64,000 bases of DNA from Corylus avellana (Eukaryota > Streptophyta > Magnoliopsida > Fagales > Betulaceae). Within the stretch, counting starts at the first letter, position 1, and each line of letters opens with the position of its first letter. Position numbers and translations under genes: made by a program. Of this stretch, positions 1 to 9,300 are shown piece by piece. Under the pieces are notes generated by a model, which was given only the letters and a program-made list of their open reading frames with translations, searched no databases and was not told the origin of the DNA. The stretch spans positions 30,774,771-30,838,770 of the forward strand of contig NC_081543.1 in the NCBI RefSeq assembly GCF_901000735.1, written 5' to 3'.

Positions 1-233
1 ATCAAATAACTGCGAAACAGATATTGAGGGATAGGATATCCGAAACCTACGGGGAACTAACTTTACTCCATGCCTATAAATACAAGTCTCAACTTAAATC
101 AAAGGTAAGGACAATCTTGGCTCAAAAACTCTGATAGCTTATATCCTCGAAGTTCTCAACACCTCCTGAAAGGCATGCCACGTCACTATTCAGAAAATTG
201 TGCATCAACATTTTTTTTTTTTTTAAAAAAAAA
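1..233. other. AT-rich stretch, possible LTR fragment
   Basis: No coding potential is visible. A TATA-like CTATAAATACAAG at about 75-87, followed by mixed sequence, looks like the promoter and leader part of an LTR, but no terminus, primer binding site or second copy is present in the window. The assignment is a weak inference. Confidence 0.2.
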
Positions 234-660
234 GTGAATCTTCATTCATTCAACTAAACAAAAGCATCAAAGATTACAACTTTCAGCGCGTATGACTTCA
301 TAAATAAAATTAGAATATTCTTCCATCCAAATTTTCTTCATTAATGTCTGGAACACCTCCTTTGCCAACAAGCGTGCCAGCGATGCCGCTATCTTTGCTT
401 TCCTTCTTGTATGCATCACAACCCAAGAATGAAAATTGTGTAAAACAATATTCGCATCTTCAATCAACGTACCATATTTTTGCCATAATTGGTATTCTGT
501 CTTAAAAGCATTAACAATCTCCAGAGCATCACATTCTAAAATAATATTACGTATGCCCAAATCCCTACCAAAAAATACTGCATTCCAAGTTGCATAAAGC
601 CTCCGCATTCTTAGGTCGATGACATACGATCCTGTACACATGCATGCTCTAAATATATTG
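211..660 (-). mobile_element. LINE 3' end with RNase H remnant
   Basis: On the minus strand an open frame (641 down to 267) encodes a piece of the RNase H-like domain found at the C terminus of plant L1-type LINEs. The signature FGRDLGIRNIILECDALEIV lies near residues 24-43, and the C-terminal helix region follows. The frame has no initiation context of its own: residues compatible with the domain continue upstream of the first Met. It is followed on the minus strand by a 3' UTR-like segment and an A-rich tail (T-rich on plus at 211-222). The element is therefore 5'-truncated and dead. No clear target-site duplication was found. Confidence 0.7.
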
Positions 661-1140
661 CCACATCATTTACAGTTAAATACTACAACAACAACAACAA
701 AAAATGTTAACCGTAAAATGATTCAAACAGAGAAAATCCTTGCATACAAAACCAAAGCCTTTTAAAATTAAAAAAAAATAAAAATAAAAATAAAAAAACT
801 TAAAACATGTTATATAATAAAATGAGGATGAAAATAAGGTAAAAAAAAAAAAGAAAATTACCAAAATGTTGTTGACACACCTCCAAATTAAAGATAAGGT
901 GAAAACTTAGGTCGTTTCAAGCAGACAGTGGTGTGGTACAGCGGCATCCTCTCAAGCAGCAAAGAGACAACGCCCGATGGAAACCCCCCGACTTTTCATC
1001 AGGTCCAGTCATTTTCCAACTGTTTTACAAATAGAGAGAAGAAATTAGTAAAAACTCATTGGATTAAGTGTGGGATTAGACCCACTAATAAACAACAATA
1101 AACCCAATCATGCACCAAAATTTCTCTCTTCCCAATCACT
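661..1140. other. Intergenic, low-complexity A/T runs
   Basis: Runs of A and T at 766-800 and 840-855 dominate. Nothing coding is recognisable. The last 100 bp may belong to the promoter of the downstream dehydrogenase gene. Confidence 0.4.
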
Positions 1141-1178
1141 CACTCATTGATTAATCTCCCCACACCCATCAACATTAT

Positions 1179-1185
1179 TATAAAA
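1179..1185 (+). promoter_or_regulatory. Candidate TATA box of the dehydrogenase gene
   Basis: TATAAAA lies about 280 bp upstream of the chosen ATG. It is followed by a C/T-rich stretch (about 1240-1320) typical of plant 5' leaders. The assignment rests on position and composition only. Confidence 0.4.
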
Positions 1186-1465
1186 CCCCACAAAAATCTT
1201 GCTTTTTTCCTTTTCTTTCCCGTTGCCTCTTTAAGTTTAAACCACAATTCCAACCCCCCTCCTCCCTCTTCTCTAATCTCAATTACTCCATTAAACTCTC
1301 TTTTCCTCTCTCTGTTTCTCAGAAAAGCACACATAAATGTAAAGCGGCGTAGGCTGACACAGCTTTTACTTGGCCCCTACAACTGCAAACTGCAGAACAA
1401 GGCGCGCAGCCACGTAGTTGCTTGGTTTTACGTCAGTTTCTACACACACCCACCAAACCAGAAAG

Positions 1466-3964
1466 ATGCTTGAGACCGTAAAGTACCTCATCGGAGCAAC
1501 CGGCCCGAGCGGCTACGGCTCGAAATCTACCGCCGAGAAAGTCACGGAAAGCTGCCCCGATCTGCGCTCCATCACCGCCATCATCACAGGTAATGACACT
1601 TCACGGAGTAATGCTATTATGGGTGTCAAACAATTAGATTTTTTATGTGTTTTGATGATCACCAGGCGGTTCGTCGGGGATCGGGGCGGAGACAGCTCGG
1701 GTGTTGGCTATGCGAGGGGCGCGGCTGGTCCTCCCGGCGCGGAACATCAAGGCGGCTGAGGACACCAAGGCACGTATCGTGGCAGAGTTTCCCGAGTCCG
1801 AGATCCTCGTCATGCCGCTCGATCTTAGCTCTCTTTCTTCTGTCCGAAATTTCGTTTCCGAGTTCGAGTCCATCGGATTGCCTGTCAATCTCCTCATGTA
1901 AGTATACCCACAAGTCCATTTCGTTTTTTTTTTTTTTTTTTCTTTTTTAAAAAAAAAATTGTTAATTTGCTTCCTGAGAAAACAGAGGAAGCAAAAAGAA
2001 ACTCGTTCGTCACGGTTTCTCGGCAACCAAACACTCCTGTAAGTGATCGATGTTGAATGGGTAAAGGTTGTATAATTCAGTTTTGTAATATTTGATCTCA
2101 GAAACAACGCCGGAAAGTTTGCTCATGAGCATGCAATTTCCGAGGACGGAATCGAAATATCCTTTGCCACTAATCATTTAGGTAAGCTGTTCAAAAAAAA
2201 TTGTTTTTGTTAATGAATTTGAGTTAAAAATTAAACCTTTTTTGTTTTCTTCATGAATTTGCAGGCCATTTTCTATTGACGAAGCTGTTGCTTAACAGGA
2301 TGATTGAAACGGCAAGGAACACCGGCGTTCAAGGCCGTATAGTGAACGTGTCGTCTGGCATTCACGGCTGGTTTTCCGGTGACACAATCCGATATCTCGG
2401 TCTGATAACCCGAAACAAAAGGTGAAGAAGATTGAAAAAATAGATGACATATCGGGAAGTGCCAAAAGGGAATACAGTAACTATATATATATATATATAT
2501 ATATATACGGCTTTGACTTTTTCTCTGAATTTTGTCTTGGTCTCTTCAGCCATTACGATCCAACACGTGCTTATGCGCTTTCGAAGCTTGCCAATGTTCT
2601 GCACGCCAAGGAACTTGCTCGGAGGCTGAAGGTATAATATGGTGGTCACTGGTTACTTTGATTAATGATCGTTAAAGACAAAAGAAAAAAGAAAGTGAAA
2701 GTTTGTTCTTTTCTTTGTTGATTAATTGTCGTGTCGTGAAAACAATATTAATTAACAATATTTGCTGAATCTTTATATATATATATATATAATAACTTGC
2801 AGGAAATGGATGCCAACGTGACAGTGAATTGTGTTCATCCTGGAGTCGTGAGAACCAGACTCACTAGAGAACGTGAAGGCCTAGCCACAGGTTGAAGATA
2901 ACCCATCTACTTTAAAACCTTTTCTTTTTTTATCATGGAAAAAGTTACAAAGTTTTTATATTAAAATAAATACAATTAATAATTTCTCGTGTCATGTTAT
3001 AAAAATATATCTTAGTTTAATAGACGGGATTAAAAAAAAACATTACAAGAAAATATATTAATTTAATAGATTGGTTGAAATAGATTGAATTAGAATATTT
3101 TACCCCAACCTAATTTAGATGAAACTTTATCCTTTAGTATGAGTCCTCTTACTTAAAGTTTTGATTTTGAGTTTTTTAACATGCATATTTGGGCTTTTTT
3201 TTATTTATTTTTTTTTGTTTTGGGTTATTTGTTAATGTTTTTGTTTTGAAAAGATAAAATAAAAGTGAGAGGAAAAAAATCTTATCAAACAAAACCATCC
3301 ATTATTTTCTTTTCATCATGGACAAAGTTTTTCTATTAAAAATACAAGCTCCAATCACGTAAAATATACATGTTATGTTTAGTTTAAAGACTAGATTAAA
3401 ATAGACTGGATAAGAACAATTTACTCCAAGCCAGTTTAGATGAAACTTTATCCTTTAGCATGAGTCCTCTTATTTAAGTTTTGATTATGAGTTTTGAGCT
3501 TTTTAATATGCAGATTTGGCTTTCTTCTTTGCTTCCAAGCTCTTGAAGACAATTCCTCAGGTATGTTTGTTTTTTTAAGAATTACATTGAAATCCTACTT
3601 ATTAAAATCGCAAACCCAAACCGATTCTAAGCTAATTTGGACATGTAATAAGATTCCATATTTTTGTTTCTTTACCTATGATTTTTGGGAAAACTATATA
3701 GTTATAATGAGTGGAATGCGATGTTATCTACAGGCTGCTGCTACCACATGTTATGTCGCTACTCATCCGAGACTATTAAATGTGTCTGGAAAGTTCTTTT
3801 CAGACTGCAACGAAACTTCATCGGCAAAGTTAGGATCCAACTTAGCCGAAGCTGCACGATTATGGTCCGCTTCTGAAATCATGGTTTCTGGGGACCCAAA
3901 AGCAGTTTTTGATCCACTCAATCCACTTAGCCTAAAAACAAATAAAGTAGATGAAAAATATTAA
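1466..3964 (+). CDS. Short-chain dehydrogenase, TIC32/retinol-dehydrogenase type, 8 exons
   Basis: Exons read as 1466-1589, 1666-1897, 2102-2181, 2265-2421, 2550-2631, 2803-2890, 3514-3560 and 3734-3964, all with GT-AG borders; together they give 346 codons plus stop. The protein has the classical SDR fold signatures. The TGxxxGIG cofactor motif is at residues 41-48 (TGGSSGIG), NNAG at 120-123, the catalytic Ser in NVSSG near 175-176, and YxxxK at Tyr206/Lys210. The start is supported by the TIC32-like N terminus (GPSGYGSKSTAEKV). Members of this family are NADP(H)-dependent oxidoreductases; Tic32 itself is a chloroplast inner-envelope protein, but most plant paralogues have no known substrate. 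A Gly often found at the start of the last exon is Ala here (AAATTCY). Intron 6 contains a tandem copy of its own 3' part (see findings). Family is sure; substrate and location are unknown. Confidence 0.9.
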
Positions 3965-5160
3965 GAAACCAGAAAAGAGAGACAAAAAAACACTAAATTT
4001 AGAAGAAATACGTATGTTGTATACCACTTTGAGTATTATAGTATATATAATTAGATATATATATATATATATATACCATCATTTGTTTGTAAGATATATG
4101 GGACTTCTTAGCTAGGATGAGGATTTAGGCTCTCTACTTCGAACCTGTATCTCCCTCTTTTATTTCTTATCTGAATTTTGTGGAATTCGGATAGAAAGTT
4201 CGCGGAATTTTCATCCGACTTCTTAGTTGGTACATGTTAAGCAACTTGTTAGGTTTTTAAAGTGTGGTTTGGGTTAGAATATGGTGGTGTAAGACTAGAT
4301 TGCTATAATGATATATACAATGATTATAATTATGGGATTAAAGTTATGTTAATGGGGGTTTGATTGGAAAGGAAAGTGCTTGGTGGAACCTTAAGGTTGT
4401 ACCAATAACACATAAATAGGAGAGGTGGACATTGGTTTCCTTAGAGCAAATATATTAGTTTTTTTTTTTTAAAAAAAAGGTATAAGTGGGCAATAAGAAC
4501 ATGGGGTCGGTTTGTACCATGTGGTGGTTGATTTTTTGAAGAGTATCTTTGAGGTGTTGGTATATGGGGCCTACTAACGTGGTGGATTGTGGAGTGGAGG
4601 AATTGTCACGCGTTTAAGGAAAATCAAGAGCTTTGATGCATCCCTCTCTTCTGCGTGATACTTTGATATCATCACAAATTTTATTATATGTTTTTTTATT
4701 TATTTATTGGAATTAGAGCTTAGTACAAAATTAACGGGTTTTGGTTGACGAGTCTGAAGTATTCTATACATGCCTTGACACGATTCGAACCTAACATACG
4801 AATAGGAATTGCCACCCATAGGTGGTGCACTCATTTCCCTCTTTGAAAGACGGTCTTTCTCGAACTATCTTGTCAATTTGTAAGAGACTCATAATAAAAG
4901 TTGTAGTATCCTTATTACAATTTTCTTACAAACTAACTTAATAATATTTTGATGGGGAAAAAAAAAAAAAAATTAAGCAACAAAATTTGGCAGGTAAATT
5001 TAATTGTTTAGTGGCTAACGTGTTTAGTGTCACATAAACTACCACGTTAATTTGTAGTAAAAACTATAATATTTCTAGTAGTACTTTTTCACTAGAGTCG
5101 AGCAAAAATCAAAACCAATAACCAAAATGGTCATTCCGGAACAAATCCTATTGCTTTGTT
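3965..5160. other. 3' flank and intergenic DNA without a gene
   Basis: An (AT)n run at 4049-4073 probably sits in or just past the 3' UTR of the dehydrogenase. About 4860-5080 contains two members of a dispersed AT-rich family with the core 'gtcaatttgtaagagact' (see findings). No coding signal is visible. Confidence 0.5.
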
Positions 5161-5696
5161 TCTTAATGTGTTTTGAGGAGTTTTTTTGGCTTGAAAGAGT
5201 GTTTAATTATGACATAAAAGTGAAATTTTTTGTGTGTGTTTAAATTGTTTGTTAATATTTTATTTTGAGAAGAGAAAACAACAAAAAACAAAGCAAAATA
5301 TTTTAAGATACAAGTTGCAGGGTTGAGCTCTGCTCGAGGAAGGGCCAATAGCTTTGTTTGAAATTGATATTCATGTTGAATGCTGAAAGCATTGGAGTGA
5401 ATTATAGAAGCAGTGGCTTTTAGGGCATTGGTAAGGTTTTGATCACTTGTTCGTTTTTTTAACTTTCCCTCTTTCTTCTCCTTTTTTTTTTTTTTTAAAG
5501 AAAAGAAAAATTGTACTTTTAGTTTTAGCCAGAAAAAAAAAAAAAAAAAAAAAGACAATTATCTTGAGGATAATGTAACTAATATGATTGTGTCTCTTTC
5601 TTTTAGCTGTTTCGAAATGTGTAGTTTTTTAAAAATCATCAACTTCAAAATGCATACGATTAGAAAAAAATAGTGTTTTTTTTCTTTCTTTTTTTT

Positions 5697-6085
5697 AAAA
5701 TTTTTTTTTTTTATTGATAAGAAGTATTCATCTTTCATTTCATAACAATGAGAAAACATTCAGAATTTTAAAAACTCTAAATTAAAAGAGTTAAAAGCTT
5801 TAAATTAACAATATCATAAATACAAGGAGTTGCCTCTTCTATCCAAATAGAATTGATTGGATCTCTCACCTTTGCCCTTGCAAGTTCATGTGTCGCTGAA
5901 TATGATTCCCTTTTCACATGATAAATCATCGCTCCTCCTAGAATTTTTTTTTTTTTTTTGAAGTACGCTCCTCCTAGAATTGAGAACCACTCTTACATCT
6001 CCCACTATTTATATAAATTGAACAAATAGCCTATGGTTAATAATTTGAACCACTAATTGTGGTGGATAGTCATAGCATGCTACTT
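5697..6085 (-). mobile_element. LINE 3' end remnant, with nested poly-A insertion
   Basis: On the minus strand, sequence from about 5945 to 5800 translates into a degenerate LINE RNase H C terminus (a segment like SYSATHELARAK followed by SIWIEEATPCI). A 3' UTR and an A tail follow (T run on plus at 5701-5712). The upstream limit is uncertain. A 21-bp insertion consisting of a T15 run plus a few bases (5945-5965) interrupts it and is flanked by a perfect 15-bp duplication. Confidence 0.6.
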
Positions 6086-6100
6086 CATTTTACTTGAAAT

Positions 6101-6218
6101 GAATTATTAATTTTTTTTTTTTGACATATCCACACAAGAGGGGAGAGGAGGATTGGAACTAGTGACCTCTACTTCATTAAGTATGTTCCCCGCCGATTGA
6201 GTTACAACGAATTATTAA
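6101..6218 (-). mobile_element. Short tRNA-derived SINE with target-site duplication
   Basis: The minus strand reads tRNA-like A box (TAACTCAATCGG, plus 6194-6205), then B box (AGTTCCAATCC, near plus 6152-6162), then a poly-A tail (T run on plus 6111-6122). The 98-bp body (6111-6208) is bracketed by a perfect 10-bp direct repeat GAATTATTAA at 6101-6110 and 6209-6218. Each box differs from the pol III consensus by one or two bases. The copy sits about 180 bp upstream of the METTL17-like start codon. Confidence 0.75.
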
Positions 6219-6397
6219 AATTTTTAGTTTATAGGTAATTAAAATTTATCTTGACCGTTGGCTTTACTCCCTTTCCTATTCCACCTTGCAACCCATTTCC
6301 CAGCCCAAAGCCCCTAGAAGGCTAAAACCCTAAACTCTTCCCCCAACAAAATCACCCAGAAGAAGAAACCAGCTCTCTTCCTCACAGAATCTCAAAA

Positions 6398-9300
6398 ATG
6401 GCGAGCCTTATAACCGAAACCTCCCAGAAAATCTTCACCCCGGAGACCCTCCGCTCCGCCGCCAAACAGTCCCAACGCTGTCTCACCGTCCCCATACGCC
6501 TCCGCCGCGCCATCAAGAAGTACCTCCGAGGTTCATATACCCTACGAATACGTATACGTACGCATGCGTATAAGTAGTGTATACTAATCTGTTACAAGTA
6601 TTGGGTTTTGCAGAGCAGGAGGAGCCGCACGTGAAGAGGAAGGTGCTGAGGCTATCGGAGACGCTAAGCGCTATCAAGGACGTGAACGCGCAACTCGCGA
6701 CTACGACGTCGAGGGAGCTGGTGGAGGACCCTTTGAAGTCGGCGGAGCAGTCGAGGCAGCGATGGAAGATCAGGAGCTCCTACGGCGACATTGGGTTCAA
6801 GTACACGGGCGACGAGACCATCGCCTATGTAGCTTCTAGAATGCCCGCCGTGTTCTCCGCTTGTTACCGAGTTCTCAAGGAGGTATGTAGTCTTGTTATG
6901 GTTTGGTATAGTATAGTACAGAGTAAAAGAAAAGGGAATTTTGTGAAATGGGTGGTGGATGTTTTGTGCGCGTGTGGAAAATTGCGGGTCTTGGGTTTTT
7001 CAGTTTGGTTGCTGAGAAAATGATGAGATAAAAAGGGAAAGATTTGCTTTTGACACTTATTTTAGCTGCTTTTCTTTTGTTTGAGAGTAGTGAAGAGCTG
7101 AGCTTATCTGAGTCATGGAGTTGAATTAGGACTGGGTGGGTGTGTTTAATGTATGTATAGAAAATTGTGGGTCTTGGGTTATTTGTTTGGTTGCTGAGAA
7201 AATTGTGAAATGAGAAGGGAAAGATTGGATTGTGACACTGAATTTTACCTGATTTGTGTGTGTGTGAATGGAGAAGAGCTAAGCTTAACTGAGTCATATA
7301 GTTGAAGGTTTTTAGCTTTCTCAATTTTTAAAAAGAAAGGAAATTTTGAATGGGTGGGTGTGTTTTATGTGTGTGGAAAATTTCCGCCCATGGATTTCTC
7401 TTTGGTTGTTGGGGAAATTGTAAATTGAAACGGGTAAGATTGGCTCTTGGCACTTATTTTAATTGCTCTTTTTGTTTGTGATTAGTGAAGGGCTGAGCTT
7501 AACTGAGTAACTGGGTGGGTGTTTTATGTGTGGAAAATTGTGGGTCTTGGTCTTTTGTTTGGTTGCCAGAAAATTGTGAAATGAAAAGGGAAGCTTGGAT
7601 TTGAACACTTTACCTGCTTTTTTGTTTGTGAATGGTAAAGCGTAGAGTAATTGAGTCATAGAGTTTTTTATTTTTATTTTTTTCTGAGCAAGTACAAATA
7701 GAGTTAAATTAGGCTAAACTGGGAAGATTGGATTTTGTTACTTCACCTGCATTATTTATTTATTTGTTTGTGCATAGTGAAGAGCTGACTTTAAATCAGC
7801 CATAGAGGTGAATTAGGCTTAACTGGGCAGGCGTTTCATGTATGTGCAGAAAATTGTGAGTCTTCTTTTTTTTTTTTTTTTTTTTTTCCTATTTGGTTTC
7901 CGAGAAAATTGTGAAATGAAAAGGAAATATTGGATTTTGACAATTGTGACACTAATTTTACTTGCTTTCATTTGTGAATAGTGAAGAGCTGAGCTTAACT
8001 GAGTCATAAATAGAGTGAATTAAATTTAAGTAGGTGAGTGCTTTAGGTTTCTTGAGTTATAATTGATCATGAAGTTTTTGGGATTGAATATCTGAATTAT
8101 CTTTCTGTTATAATTTATATGTATTTTGGGTTTCTAGGTTCATAGAAGGCTACCGGGTTTCTCTCCAGCTCGAGTGTTGGATTTCGGTGCTGGCACGGGT
8201 TCAGCTTTCTGGTGAAAAGCTCGTTTAATTATCTCCCTATATGGTTACCTGCATACTGAGATGAATGTTGGTTCATTGTTATCTCCTTGTATCTGAGTTT
8301 TCTGACAATTTGAATGAAATGTTGTAGGGCACTACGAGAAGTCTGGCCACAATCTATGGAGAAAGTTAATTTAGTAGAGCCATCCCAGTCAATGCAGCGT
8401 GCTGGCCGGAGCCTTATACAAGGTAATCAACCATTTTCCTTTTCAAATAGTTGATAGTTCTTTGAGATTATTATAAGATTAACATTTCAAAGAGCAGTTG
8501 GTAATTTAGAAGAATTGCTGTTGTTTGAGGGTACTTCCTTGTCAGGCCATTGTATTGATATGGGTTGGCTGCTAAGTGGGTTTCGAGTGTTGGATTTTGA
8601 AATCATGCAAAAGTAGTATTATTCATGTAGAGAATAACCATATAATATAATAATTCACAATGTAGTCATGAATTAACTTAGGCCAACAAAATTGCTGATT
8701 ATGATGTGAATTAGTTATGTGTTTTGGTGTTTATACACGTTGCTCTAAAAGGCTTAGCAAACTTAATTTGTGTCAAACCTTTATTTAGCCATGTGCATAG
8801 TGCATACTCTTTAACATATCTTAACCCCCATGGCTAAAGTGGTGAATGCCTTGGACTTTGGTGGCATAACCATTAGGTCTAAGGTTTGAAACCCCTTGGT
8901 GCAAACAACTCCTTGGGGCCACACCTCTGGCGAATGCCAGATTTAACCGATCCGTGTTGTGTTCTAAAGTATGCTACTAGAACTGATGGATCATCATTCC
9001 CAAAAAAATTTCTGATAGCGCTATACTCTTTAGAAGTGTTGTTATGACATGGCCTAGCTTGTATCGCCATTGATTTACCATTATTCTAATGTACTTCCAT
9101 TAATGCTTCCTTATAAAATTAAAAACTCGGGTTATGGCTGCAGATAAATGCTCAATCAATTTTATCAAGAAGTGGAGAGGATAGACTTATGACGTGCTAT
9201 CATTGTGTGCCTTCAAAAATTATTTTGCTTCTTTGACATTGTTCCTAAGAAATTTTATGTATGTTTTCAATATTACTAGGTTTCTCTATGTGCATATCCC

